Source: Maricaulis sp. (GTDB lineage Bacteria > Pseudomonadota > Alphaproteobacteria > Caulobacterales > Maricaulaceae). From it: a stretch of 64,000 bases of DNA. Where the stretch lies: positions 19,989 through 83,988 of the forward strand of contig NZ_JADFAJ010000018.1 in the NCBI RefSeq assembly GCF_015665295.1, read 5' to 3'. Under the pieces are notes generated by a model, which did no database searches, was not told where the DNA came from, and saw only the letters and a program-made list of their open reading frames with translations. A program made the position numbers and the translations under genes. This document shows, in pieces, positions 17,737 to 27,600 of this stretch (positions are counted from its first letter, which is position 1; each line of letters starts with the position of its first letter).

Positions 17737-18684
17737 TCAGCTCGCTGCGGCCACGGCTGCCGTGGTTCCTGCAACGGCAGCGATCACCGCCGCCTGGGCA
17801 GCCAGGATGGCGGCGAGGTCGCGGGCCGCGGCGTGCGGCTGGCTGGTGCCGGTCTGGGCCTGGGCAAGGCGCATGGCGAGGCGCGCCGCAACCTGGCCCG
17901 ACGGACGCGGCCGCAGGGCCCTGACGGTTTCGAAGCTGGAGACCAGACGGTCGGCTGTCTCGGCGCCACGTCCGCGGGCGGCCAGAACCGCCAGGCCGGT
18001 CTTGCCGACGCCATTGCGCAGCACGGGCCGGCCGCGCACCGCCGTGTTGAGGCTGGTCCAGGCTGCGGCGATCTCGCCGTGATCGATCGGTCCGAGGCAG
18101 ATTTCCTGGGCCGCGCCTTCGACATGATGACCCGGTACGCCGGCGGCGCGCAGGGCATTGCGGGCGCGGTCGAGCTTCTTGCGGGCACAGTCCGGTGTTT
18201 CGCCCATGGCGGCAAAGGTCGCCGCGAGGACATCCTCGCGAGCCGGAACGCGGCGCCACCAGGGCAGGGCGATCTCGTCGAGAATGTCAAAAAACGTGTC
18301 GACCTGCCCCGTCTCTCCGCCGGCGACGGCGAGCGCCAGCGCGGCGCAGGAGCCACCATGGCTGAGCATGCGGCTGCCGCGCTCGCGGCGGCGCTCGTTC
18401 AGCGCTTCGCGGATGGCAAAGAACTGGTCTGCCGTGCGATTGGAGGACGCCAGGGCGGCGGAGAAGACGAGGCGCATGGCCCGGCCCGGCGAGCGCCAGC
18501 TTCCCAGGCCTTCATTCATCCGGTCGCGGATGGTCAGGGTGCGGTCGGTGAGCACGTCGGGCGTTTCGGTCGCGGAGATGCAGGCCAGGGCAGAGAAGCG
18601 GCCATACAGGCACTCACCCTTGCTGGCGCGTTCACTGAACGCAGCATCAAGCCGTTGAAACCGTTCAATGACGGCGTTGACCAT
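17737..18684 (-). CDS. Uncharacterised protein, Ala-rich C-terminus (DUF4003-like?)
   Basis: A 315-residue soluble protein. Its helical features (MNEGLGSWRSPGRAMRLVFSAALASS and ARKKLDRARNALRAAGVPGH) resemble DUF4003-type proteins, but I cannot confirm this. The last 25 residues are a low-complexity Ala/Val tail. ATG 18684 is preferred, as homology-like sequence begins there (VIERFQRLDAAFSERA); ATG 18726 adds 14 residues without a ribosome site. It is divergent from the Lhr-type helicase gene. Confidence 0.5.
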   Translation of the reverse strand: MVNAVIERFQRLDAAFSERASKGECLYGRFSALACISATETPDVLTDRTLTIRDRMNEGLGSWRSPGRAMRLVFSAALASSNRTADQFFAIREALNERRRERGSRMLSHGGSCAALALAVAGGETGQVDTFFDILDEIALPWWRRVPAREDVLAATFAAMGETPDCARKKLDRARNALRAAGVPGHHVEGAAQEICLGPIDHGEIAAAWTSLNTAVRGRPVLRNGVGKTGLAVLAARGRGAETADRLVSSFETVRALRPRPSGQVAARLAMRLAQAQTGTSQPHAAARDLAAILAAQAAVIAAVAGTTAAVAAAS

Positions 18685-18821
18685 GACCCAATTTCCCTCG
18701 CTAATGGCAAACTCGCCTGTCACCATGGCGAAAACGGGGCAAAACGGGCAGGGGGATGCTCAGGGCAGTCATCCCCCCCTTGGGAAAGGGCGCGGACCGC
18801 AAGGCGCGCCAGGACAGCGTC

Positions 18822-21308
18822 ATGCCGACTGCACCAGCCCCGGATCTCGCACCTTCCGTGTTGCCGGAACGCTTTGCGGACTGGTTCGCCGCGCGTGGCT
18901 GGCAGGCGCGCTCCCACCAGCTCGAGATGATCGAAACGGCGCAGGCCGGCGAGGACGCCCTGCTGATCGCGCCCACCGGCGGCGGCAAGACGCTGGGCGG
19001 CTTCCTGCCCAGCCTGATCGATCTTGCGGCCCGGACCCATGGTCAGGGCAAGACACGGCCACACCGGCTGCACACGCTGTATGTCTCGCCGCTCAAGGCG
19101 CTGTCGGTCGACGTCGCCCGCAATCTTGTGATCCCGGTCGAGGAGATGGGGCTGGACCTGCGCATCGAGACGCGGACCGGCGACACGTCGGCAGCCAAGC
19201 GCCAGCGCCAGCGGGCCCATCCGCCGGACATCCTTTTGACCACGCCGGAACAGCTCGCCCTGTTCTGCGCCACAGCCAATGCCGAGGCCCTTTTCCGCGA
19301 CCTGCGCCGGATCATCATCGACGAGATCCACGCCATCGCACCGCAAAAGCGCGGCGACCTGCTCTCGCTCGATCTGGCCACCATCCGTCAGTGGGCGCCG
19401 GACGCCAGTCGCGCCGGCCTGTCCGCAACCATTGCCGATGAGGGCGGTCTGGCGCGCTGGCTCGTCGCCCAGCCCGCCGGCGGTGATCGCTTTGCACGCA
19501 TCGTCCGCGGGGAAGCCGGCGCCCGTCCCGAGGTGGAAATCCTCGATCCGGCGGATCGCATTCCCTGGGCCGGGCATTCCGGTCGTCATGCGCTGGGCGA
19601 TGTCTATGAACGCATCAGGGCAGCGAAGATGGCGCTCGTCTTCGTCAATACGCGCTCCCAGGCCGAGCTGACCTTCCAGGAACTCTGGGCGCGCAATGAC
19701 GCCAACCTGCCCATCGCCCTGCATCATGGATCGCTGTCGCCGGAACAGCGCCGCAAGGTGGAAAAGGCAATGGCTGAGGGGCGGTTGAAGGCTGTCGTGT
19801 GTACCTCGACCCTCGATCTCGGCATCGACTGGGGCGATGTCGACCTGGTGATCCAGATGGGGGCGCCGAAGGGCTCTTCCCGCCTGATCCAGCGGCTTGG
19901 CCGTTCCAACCACAGGCTTGATGCTCCGTCGCGTGCCTTGCTGGCGCCGACCAATCGTTTCGAGCATCTGGAATGCCAGGCGGCCCGCCAGGCGGTCGCC
20001 GAGAATGCGCTTGATGGCGAGCCGCTGGCGGCCGGATCACTGGACGTCCTGGCCCAGCACATCATGGGGCGCGGCTGCGGCGACGGGTTCGAGGCGGATG
20101 CCCTGTTCGACGAGGTCCGCAGCGCAGCGCCCTATGCCGAGATCGACCGCGAGACTTTCGACCGGGTGCTCGATTTCACGGCCACCGGTGGCTATGCCCT
20201 CAATACCTACGAGCGTTTCCGGCGTCTGGTTAAGCGCAAGGACGGCCGCTGGCTGGCCCGCACGCCGCAGATCGCCCAGCGCTACAGGATGAATGTCGGC
20301 ACGATCGTCGAGGCGCCGATGCTGGATGTGGTGGTGTCCGGTCGCGGCCGCGGCGGGCACCGGCTCGGGCAGGTCGAGGAATGGTTCGTCGAACAGCTCA
20401 GCCCCGGCGACACGTTCATTTTCGCCGGCCAGGTGCTGCGCTTTGTCGCGATCGAGGAGATGTCGGCCAGGGTTACCCGTGCCGCCGATGCCGATCCCAA
20501 GATCCCGTTCTACCAGGGCGGCAAGTTTCCCCTTTCCACCTATCTCGCCGAGCGCGTCCGCGACATGGTCCAGCATCCCGACCAGTGGGGCGAGCTGCCC
20601 GAGCAGGTCCGCGACTGGCTGAGCCTCCAGGCGAGCCGTTCGCGATTGCCCGACGCGCACGGCCTGCTGGTGGAAACCTTCCCGCGATCGGCCCGCTACT
20701 ACATGGTCTGCTACCCGTTCGAGGGACGGCTGGCGCACCAGACCCTCGGCATGCTCTTGACCCGCCGCCTCGAACGCCTCGGCATGCGACCGATGGGTTT
20801 TGTCGCCAATGAATATGCCGTCTCGGTCTGGGGGCTGCGTGACCTGTCCGGCCTCGACTTCAATGCGCTGTTCGACGAGGACATGATGGGGGATGATCTC
20901 GATGCCTGGCTGGCCGAGAGCCAGCTCATGAAGCGCACCTTCCGCAATTGTGCCGTCATCGCCGGCCTGATCGAGCGCCGCTTTCCCGGTCAGGAGAAGT
21001 CGGGCCGCCAGATCACCTTCTCGACCGACCTGATCTATGACGTGCTGCGCGAACACGAGCCGGATCATGTCCTGCTGCGGGCCGCCTGGCAGGATGCCGC
21101 CGCCGGCCTGCTCGACATTCGCCGCCTCGGCGAGGCGCTGACCCGGGTGAAGGGGCGGATCAGCCATGTCGGTCTCGACCGGATCTCGCCTTTGGCCGTG
21201 CCGGTCATGCTGGAGATCGGCAAGGAACCTGTTTATGGCGAGGGTCATGACAGCATCCTCGAGGATGCCGCAGACGAGTTGATCGCGGAGGCCCTCCGGC
21301 TTGACTGA
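18822..21308 (+). CDS. Ligase-associated DExH-box DNA helicase (Lhr family)
   Basis: An 828-residue superfamily 2 helicase. Motifs seen: Walker A APTGGGKTLGG (about residues 50-60), Ia LYVSPLKAL, DExH box as DEIHA (about residue 167), SAT-like motif III LSATIAD, and motif VI QRLGRSNHRL. The C-terminal region matches Lhr-type helicases of the ligase-associated DNA damage response set (TIGR04121). ATG 18822 has AGGA upstream. It overlaps pdeM by eight bases. The ligase and exonuclease that usually complete this repair set are not in the window. Confidence 0.9.
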   Translation: MPTAPAPDLAPSVLPERFADWFAARGWQARSHQLEMIETAQAGEDALLIAPTGGGKTLGGFLPSLIDLAARTHGQGKTRPHRLHTLYVSPLKALSVDVARNLVIPVEEMGLDLRIETRTGDTSAAKRQRQRAHPPDILLTTPEQLALFCATANAEALFRDLRRIIIDEIHAIAPQKRGDLLSLDLATIRQWAPDASRAGLSATIADEGGLARWLVAQPAGGDRFARIVRGEAGARPEVEILDPADRIPWAGHSGRHALGDVYERIRAAKMALVFVNTRSQAELTFQELWARNDANLPIALHHGSLSPEQRRKVEKAMAEGRLKAVVCTSTLDLGIDWGDVDLVIQMGAPKGSSRLIQRLGRSNHRLDAPSRALLAPTNRFEHLECQAARQAVAENALDGEPLAAGSLDVLAQHIMGRGCGDGFEADALFDEVRSAAPYAEIDRETFDRVLDFTATGGYALNTYERFRRLVKRKDGRWLARTPQIAQRYRMNVGTIVEAPMLDVVVSGRGRGGHRLGQVEEWFVEQLSPGDTFIFAGQVLRFVAIEEMSARVTRAADADPKIPFYQGGKFPLSTYLAERVRDMVQHPDQWGELPEQVRDWLSLQASRSRLPDAHGLLVETFPRSARYYMVCYPFEGRLAHQTLGMLLTRRLERLGMRPMGFVANEYAVSVWGLRDLSGLDFNALFDEDMMGDDLDAWLAESQLMKRTFRNCAVIAGLIERRFPGQEKSGRQITFSTDLIYDVLREHEPDHVLLRAAWQDAAAGLLDIRRLGEALTRVKGRISHVGLDRISPLAVPVMLEIGKEPVYGEGHDSILEDAADELIAEALRLD

Positions 21309-22002
21309 CACAATTGCGGATCATGCCTTCAGCCTCGCCGGAGAAGCGGCGATTGCCGATGCCGAGGGTGTACTGGTTCTGCCCGATCGCGGCGTGCTGG
21401 TGGTCTCCGACCTGCATTTCGAGAAGGGCTCGTCCTATGGCATGGGCGGCCAGATGCTGCCGCCCTATGATACGCGCACCACGCTGCGCCGGCTTGGCGC
21501 TGCCATCGCCCGGCACCGGCCCCGGACCGTGATCGCGCTGGGCGACAGTTTCCATGACCGCCTCGCCGACCGCCGCATGGACGGGGCCGATGTCGAACGG
21601 CTCGCAGATCTCGTCGCCAGTGTGTCGCGCTGGGTCTGGATCGAGGGCAATCATGATCCGGCGCCGCCGCCGCAGTTTGGCGGCGAGGTACGCCACACGC
21701 TTGAACTGGGCGGTCTGGTCCTGCGCCACGAGCCGACCGAGGGGGCAGCGCCGGGCGAGGTCGCCGGACACCTGCATCCCTGCGCGAAGGTGCGCGGCAA
21801 GGGGCGGGCGGTGCGGGCGCGCTGCTTTGCGACCGATGGCGAGCGGTTGATCATGCCGGCTTTCGGCGCCTTTACCGGCGGGTTGAATGTCTGTGACCCG
21901 GCCTTTGTCCGCTGTTTCGGTGGGGTGCCGGGCGCCCTCGTCATGGGGCGGGCACGGATCTATGCGGTTGCCGCGAAATCATGTGTGCCGGACCGGCGCT
22001 AG
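21301..22002 (+). CDS. pdeM: Ligase-associated metallophosphoesterase PdeM
   Basis: A 233-residue calcineurin-like phosphoesterase of the ligase-associated DNA damage response set (TIGR04123). Metal-binding motifs: SDLHFEKG (D-x-H), ALGDSFHD (G-D), EGNHDPAP (G-N-H-D) and GHLHPCAK (G-H-x-H). It starts at TTG 21301, within the helicase gene, with GGAGG about nine bases upstream; this is the only start giving the full first strand. It is probably a nuclease or phosphatase acting with the helicase. Its stop codon shares CTAG with the interrupted gene on the other strand. Confidence 0.9.
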   Translation: MTDTIADHAFSLAGEAAIADAEGVLVLPDRGVLVVSDLHFEKGSSYGMGGQMLPPYDTRTTLRRLGAAIARHRPRTVIALGDSFHDRLADRRMDGADVERLADLVASVSRWVWIEGNHDPAPPPQFGGEVRHTLELGGLVLRHEPTEGAAPGEVAGHLHPCAKVRGKGRAVRARCFATDGERLIMPAFGAFTGGLNVCDPAFVRCFGGVPGALVMGRARIYAVAAKSCVPDRR

Positions 22003-22268
22003 GCGCTTCCAGGCGGATTCCGTCGCGCCAGACCCCACATGTCAGGATTCCTTGCCTGCGGCCGGGCATCCAGCGCCATCAGGTCCTTGATCACGGTATC
22101 CCGGTCGGACCCGCAGGCCGTCACAAGCTGGTCGAGGCTGCGCCAGGTTCAGCGCTCGTCTTCCAGCATCTCCAGCAAGCGCTTGCGGCGCGCGCGCGTT
22201 AGCGACCCGGATTGCCAGTAGCGAACCCAGCTCAGCAGACTGTCGGACAGGTCGCTGATCCATCCCAT
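21999..22268 (-). pseudogene. Small gene interrupted by an in-frame TGA
   Basis: Read from ATG 22268, 39 codons (starting MGWISDLSDSLLSWVRYW) end at TGA 22151-22149, but the same frame continues for 49 further coherent codons to TAG 22001-21999. The second half, TWRSLDQLVTACGSDRD followed by TVIKDLMALDARPQ and MWGL..RNP, looks like a winged-helix-type segment I associate with small alphaproteobacterial proteins. One base change (TGA to TGG, Trp) would restore 89 residues. Most likely a nonsense mutation or sequencing error; TGA readthrough is possible but unsupported. Confidence 0.55.
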
Positions 22269-22316
22269 GGCACCATGATGCCATGTTTTATGTCAGGGTT
22301 GAACGCCCGGCCCGTG

Positions 22317-22787
22317 TCAGACGCTCGCCGCGTAGAGGCCGAGCATGCCGAGCGCTGCCAGCGCCGCGCCGAGCGTCAGCAGGCTTCGAAGCCGGCCATA
22401 CCAATGCGGCAGTGAGCCGGATCGTGTTGCGTGGCGGTCCCAGCGCCAGTGCAGGACGAGACCGATCAGGACAAGCGAGATGCCGGGCAGGACAGCTCCG
22501 GCCCAATAGGCGATCACGGCGGCAAGCCCGGCAAGGCTGGGCAGGACGGAGAGTCCGTAGGTCAGCGCGCTTGCTGGCACGGCACGGGCCATTGCGTGGC
22601 CCCACCGCACACCGCCCAGAAAACCGAGAATGATCGCGCCATAGACGATGAAGAGCGCGGTCTCGGCGGCAGCGCTGCGGCCGGAGAGCACGGCCTGCGT
22701 CGCGAGCCCGACCGGCAGCCAGAACGGAATCCAGCCGGCAAGACCGAGCCAGAGGGTGATGGTGAGGCGGGAGGCAGGTGTGCTCAT
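22317..22787 (-). CDS. DUF3429 family membrane protein
   Basis: A 156-residue protein with five hydrophobic segments and the DUF3429 pattern: WLGLAGWIPFWLP near the start, then YGAIILGFLGGVRWGHAMA and VLIGLVLHWRWDRHA. Function unknown; members are widespread inner-membrane proteins. ATG 22787 is used because the upstream extension is not hydrophobic or conserved-looking. Confidence 0.88.
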   Translation of the reverse strand: MSTPASRLTITLWLGLAGWIPFWLPVGLATQAVLSGRSAAAETALFIVYGAIILGFLGGVRWGHAMARAVPASALTYGLSVLPSLAGLAAVIAYWAGAVLPGISLVLIGLVLHWRWDRHATRSGSLPHWYGRLRSLLTLGAALAALGMLGLYAASV

Positions 22788-22825
22788 GATGCAGAAATAG
22801 GCAGACGCCGCGGATTGGAAAGGGG

Positions 22826-23674
22826 TCAGCGCCGGTTGAAGGCGAGATTGGCGAGATAGCCGGCCAGCATGGCCATCAACACGCAAAACAGGCCGTAAAT
22901 CGTCGGCAGATCATGCGCGAACTCGTAGAAGAAGCGCTCGATACCGGCCTTTTCCACGCGCAGGCTGGCCGAACGGCTGGCAATCGGACGACCGTCGCGG
23001 AAGAGATAGACCTCGGCCACGTAATTGCCGACCGGGGTCAGAGGCGGCAGGGCGATTGTCGCCCGGAACAGGCCGCCATCCAGGATTTCCACGCCGCGCT
23101 GGGCCTCGGCAAAGACGTTGTCGCGACGCCCGGCACGGGCGATGGCCGCCAGATAGTCGGCGACCGCGTCACGCCGGATCAGGGGCGGGACGTCAGCGCC
23201 GTCGGGGGCTGCGGCCGGTTGCTCGATCACGGGGGTCTCGGCAGTGAGAGTTGAGGCGCTCAACAGCCAGCTGGGCTCCATCGCGGTTGCATTGGCCTCC
23301 AGCATCGCCTGCAGGCCGATGCCGCTGCGCTCCAGTTCCGCCGGGCCCGCGATTGTCTCCAGCGGCAGCGATGTCGCGATCGCGTAATAGCTCGGCACAT
23401 CGTCAAACTCGAGTGGCGACGCATTGACCCAGATGCCGAAACTCCGTCGCTTCTGCATAACCCGCAGATCGCGGCCCGGTCCGCGCAGCACGACAACGAT
23501 CTCGTCCTGGATCGTCAGGCCCCGCGTCGCGCCGTAAAGGACCAGCTCTGCGCCATCGAAATCCTCGCGGATCTCGACGGTTTCCTGGGTCAGGGCGGCG
23601 ACAATGCCCGGGGCTTCGGTCGCGATCTGCGGCTGGCCCTGAAGGGTCAGGGCGAGAGCGAGGCTGGCGATCAT
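22826..23674 (-). CDS. TIGR02186 family membrane-anchored periplasmic protein
   Basis: A 282-residue protein with a signal peptide, a periplasmic beta-rich domain (IVAALTQETVEIREDFDGAEL opening, then LVLYGATRG) and a C-terminal membrane helix (IYGLFCVLMAMLAGYLANLAF). The layout matches the alphaproteobacterial TIGR02186 family, which is regularly encoded next to a TauE/SafE permease, as here with one base between the genes. It may assist that permease; this is inferred from context. Confidence 0.85.
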   Translation of the reverse strand: MIASLALALTLQGQPQIATEAPGIVAALTQETVEIREDFDGAELVLYGATRGLTIQDEIVVVLRGPGRDLRVMQKRRSFGIWVNASPLEFDDVPSYYAIATSLPLETIAGPAELERSGIGLQAMLEANATAMEPSWLLSASTLTAETPVIEQPAAAPDGADVPPLIRRDAVADYLAAIARAGRRDNVFAEAQRGVEILDGGLFRATIALPPLTPVGNYVAEVYLFRDGRPIASRSASLRVEKAGIERFFYEFAHDLPTIYGLFCVLMAMLAGYLANLAFNRR

Positions 23675-23675
23675 C

Positions 23676-24611
23676 TCAGAACCCCTCCCCGGCACCGCGC
23701 GGCAGGATCACGAAGAGATCGGACGGCGTGACCACCAGGTCCCAGCCCATTTTGAGGCAGACGGCGAGCACGAGCGCGGCGAGCAGGGCCCGCAATTCCT
23801 CGGCCTTCACATTGCGGCCGGCCCGGGCGCCGAACTGGGCCCCGATCACGCCGCCAACGGTCAGCAGGAGGGCGAGCAGAATGTCGACGGTCTGGTTCTG
23901 GGCCGCCTGCAGGAAGGTGGTCAGGGCGGTCACGAACAGGATCTGGAAGAGCGAGGTGCCGACCACGACATTGGTCGGCATGCGCAGCATGTAGATCATG
24001 GCCGGCACCATGATGAAGCCCCCGGCCACGCCCATGATGGCGACCAGCGTGCCGACGAACAGTCCGATGGCGAGCGGCGGCAGGACGGAAATGTAGAGGC
24101 CGGACGCGGGAAAGCGCATTTTCAGCGGCAGGCGGTCAATCCAGCCGCGCTTGCGCAAGGGCCGCCTCGCGGCAGATTTGTCCGGATTGGCGTTGCGCAA
24201 GATGGAGCGCACGCTTTCGACCATCATCAAACCGCCAACGACGCCGAGAAAGCCGACATAACTCAGGGAGATGATGAGGTCGATCTGGCCGAGCCCGCGC
24301 AGCAGGGCAAACAATTGCACGCCGGCTATCGAGCCGACGGAGCCGCCGATGAGCAGCAGCACGCCCATCTTTATATCCAGCGTCTTGCGGCGCCAGTGCG
24401 GGAACACGCCGGAGACCGAGGATGCGACGATCTGGTTGGCCCCGGTCGAGACGGCGACGGCCGGCGGAACGCCGATGAAGATCAGTAGCGGTGTCATCAG
24501 GAAACCGCCGCCGACCCCGAACATGCCGGACAGGAAGCCGACGCCGAGGCCCAATCCGAGCAAAACAAAGATATTGACTGAGATTTCCGCGATCGGGAGG
24601 TAGATCTGCAC
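23676..24611 (-). CDS. TauE/SafE (TSUP) family sulfite/organosulfur exporter
   Basis: A 311-residue inner-membrane permease with about eight helices and two family repeats: GLGVGFLSGMFGVGGGFLMTPLLIFIG (first half) and GLFVGTLVAIMGVAGGFIMVPAMIYML (second half). TSUP proteins export sulfite or sulfonate breakdown products, or import sulfur compounds. The start is GTG 24611, six bases after the podJ stop, and it is coupled to the TIGR02186 gene downstream. Confidence 0.9.
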   Translation of the reverse strand: MQIYLPIAEISVNIFVLLGLGLGVGFLSGMFGVGGGFLMTPLLIFIGVPPAVAVSTGANQIVASSVSGVFPHWRRKTLDIKMGVLLLIGGSVGSIAGVQLFALLRGLGQIDLIISLSYVGFLGVVGGLMMVESVRSILRNANPDKSAARRPLRKRGWIDRLPLKMRFPASGLYISVLPPLAIGLFVGTLVAIMGVAGGFIMVPAMIYMLRMPTNVVVGTSLFQILFVTALTTFLQAAQNQTVDILLALLLTVGGVIGAQFGARAGRNVKAEELRALLAALVLAVCLKMGWDLVVTPSDLFVILPRGAGEGF

Positions 24612-24617
24612 CGCCGA

Positions 24618-27600
24618 TCAGCCCGCCGCCGCACGCTCGAGCCGTTCAACGAGAACGGTATCGACGCGTCCGGTGCGGGGCAGGCCCTGGTCAGCCTCGA
24701 AATCCATGATGGCGTCGCGGGTCCGGTCGCCGATCTGGCCGTCGATCGGTCCCGGTCCGTAACCGAGCACCGACAGGAAACCCTGGGCGCGGCGCACAAG
24801 GGCCATGTCGGTTGTGGCGACACGCTCCCAGGGGAGGTTGCCGTAAATGCCGTTGGCCTCGCCATCAATCGGGCGCGGCGTGAAGCCGGCTGCGGTGGTC
24901 CGCGCGGCCTCCAGAGCTTCAGGCGTGATCATTTCCGCCAGGGTGGCGGCGCGCTCGGATGCTGTCGGGTCGGTCTCGCTGGCGGCAATGGTGAACCAGG
25001 CATAGGCGTCCGGCAGGCTCAGCGGCACACCGTCACCGGTCTCGTAGAGCAAGGCCAGATTGAACTGGGAATCGCGCAGACCGAGCAGGGCCGCCTCCTG
25101 GAACCAGCGTGCAGCCATCTCCATGTTCTGGGCGGCACCGGTACCATAGTAGTACATCACGCCGAGATTGTGCATGGCCCGGCGATGGCCGGCATTGGCG
25201 GCGCGCTCGGTCCAGCGGCGCGCGTCCTCGAGATTGATCTCGACGCCCTCGCCGGTTTCCAGCAGCTTGCCATAGCGGTATTGCGCGGCGGGCACGCCCT
25301 GTTCGGCGGCGCGGCGCAGCAGGATGGCGGCTGTCGCGGCATCGCCGTTTTCCAGCGAGCGTACGCCGAGCTGATAGCGCGCGACCGGATTGCCTTCGGC
25401 GGCCGCGCTTTCAAGCGTGGTGCGCCCGGGCTGATTGGTGGTGTCGGGTCCGGCAGCCCTGTTTGGCGCCGGTGTCGGCGCGGCCGTGCTTTCCATGCTC
25501 GCGGGCAGGCTCATGCCGCTTGAGTCAGCGACCTGGTTGGCCGGAGCGCGTGTCTGGGCAGTCGGCACATCAGTTGCTTGTGCGTCGGGCGCCCTTGTCT
25601 CGGCGCCTCGGGCTTGTGGCGCGGGTGTTTCCTCGACAGCCGCCGGTTCCGGCCGAGCCGCGGCCGGCGCCGCGTCAGCGCTGGCGCCGCGCTCATTGCC
25701 CGACAGGTCGGCCTCGACCTGGGCTATGAAGCTGCGTTCGGCGGCGGCTTCGGCGGCGACACGCTGGCCATCACCTTGCCAGGCTTCCCAGATCAGAAGC
25801 GCACCGGCACCGGACAGCATGATGAGCGCGATTACCGGCAGGGTATAAAGCAAAGTGCGACCGAAGCCGGATTGTGGCCCGCTGCGCTGCTCGCCGTGTT
25901 CGGCGATGTAGCCGGGCATGCCGGCCCGGGTGCGCTCGCGCGCCGCGGCCAGGAAATCTGCGTCCGCGGTGGCTCCCATCCGCTGGGGGCGGGCGGGTTG
26001 TGCCGGCGGTTGTACCGGGCCGCGCGCCTGGCTCGGAGCGGCCGGGGCCTGATTGACCGGCATCGGGGCCTGCGTCAGGGCCGCCTGGCTCGGAGCGGGT
26101 CGGGCTGGCTGCTCGCGCAGGATCGGGGTCGCAGCAGGCTTGCCGGCGAGCGGCGCTGCGTGGGCGGCCTCGGCGAGGAAAGGGTCGTCGCCATCCATGT
26201 CGAAACCACCATTCGGGGTTTCAGCCTGTGGTGGCGGTGCCAGCGGCGTGTCGAAATCAATCTCGTCAGCCGCTGCCGTTTCTGGGTCGGGCGCAGGATC
26301 GGAGCTTGTCGCGGGTTCTGCGGGCCTGCCGCGGCCCTCGATGGCCTCGAGGCGGTCGGCAAGGGCAGACATGGCGCGCTGGACTGGCGAGAGGGCCTGT
26401 TCGGTCTCGGCCCGAACCGCGCTCATGCGATCCTTGACGCCGGACAGGGCGTCCTCGATGCGCTGGGCCGTGCGTTCCTCGGACTGGCGCAGCCGGTCAT
26501 CCAGATTGTCCTCGCGACCGGACTGTTCCAGCCGGTCCATCATCTGGGCCATGCGGTCGGTTGCGGTCTCGACAATGGCAGCCGAGCGTTCCTCCGATTT
26601 GACGATGCGATCACCGAGGGCCCGGCCGAGGCGGGTGACCTCCTCGCCCATGCGCTTCATGGAGTCCTTTTGTTCCTGGCGGACTTCATCGAGACGGCGG
26701 TCGAGCTTCTGTTCGGACTGGCTTTCGCGCAGGGCGTCGGTCGAGCGGCGCTCGCTTTCGGTGAGGCGTCGGTCAATGGCGCCGGCCAGCTTGGTGATCT
26801 CTTCACCGAGGCGGGCCATGTTGTCGCCCTGGCGACGTTCAGCGGTATCGATCCGGTCGAGCGCCTTGGCCAGCGCGTCTTCCAGCCGGTCGACGCGCGG
26901 TTCGGCGGCGGCCTTGTTGAGAGCCTGGCTGACCTGGTTGCGGGTCTCGGCGATGGTCCGGGCGACATCATCGGTGAGGCGCTCGAAGCGGCGCTCCAGC
27001 TCGACTGTATCGGACGAATTGCGGGTTTCCAGCTGGCGCAGACGGTCATCGAGGCGTGTAAAGGACGTCTCGAGCAGGCGAGCTGCGTCATTCGTGACGC
27101 GCTCGGAGCCTTCAATGCGTGCCTTGAGCATTTCGGTGGACGTGTGCAGTCCGTTCAGTGTCTCGGAGGTCCGGTCCTCGCGCGTCTTGGCAAGACCGGC
27201 GAAGTCCTCGGCACGGTTTTCCAGACGGGCGAGGCGCTCTTCCAGGCTTTCAGCCAGGCGTTTGGTGTCGTCACCCACTTCGTGGACGCGGGCCGCGGTG
27301 TCGTTCTCGTGTTCATAGAGCCGGCGGGCCAGCTTCATGATCGTGGTCTCGACCGCTTTCACCGTGTCCGGCGAAGCGCCCGTGCCGCCACCGGTTTCCA
27401 GCGAGCGCACGCGGTCGCCGAGTGCGTCCTGGCTCTTCTTGACGCGGTCGAGGCTGTCGCGGGCCGTCGCCAGTTCGGACTGGGTGCGGTCGGCGGTCTT
27501 GGTGATTTTTTCGGCAAGCTGGGTGATCGCCTTGTCGATGCCGCCTAGGGTGCGGGCCGACATCTGTTCGCTGCTGTCGACGCGCTCGGACAGGCGATTG

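Noticed and set aside
22042..22284. Alternative 80-residue minus-strand reading frame across the interrupted gene
   Set aside because: Its composition is not protein-like, and the frame with the in-frame TGA gives more coherent sequence.
25578..27548. Plus-strand open frame of 656 codons opposite podJ
   Set aside because: It mirrors the coiled-coil coding region of podJ, which has strong domain support on the minus strand.
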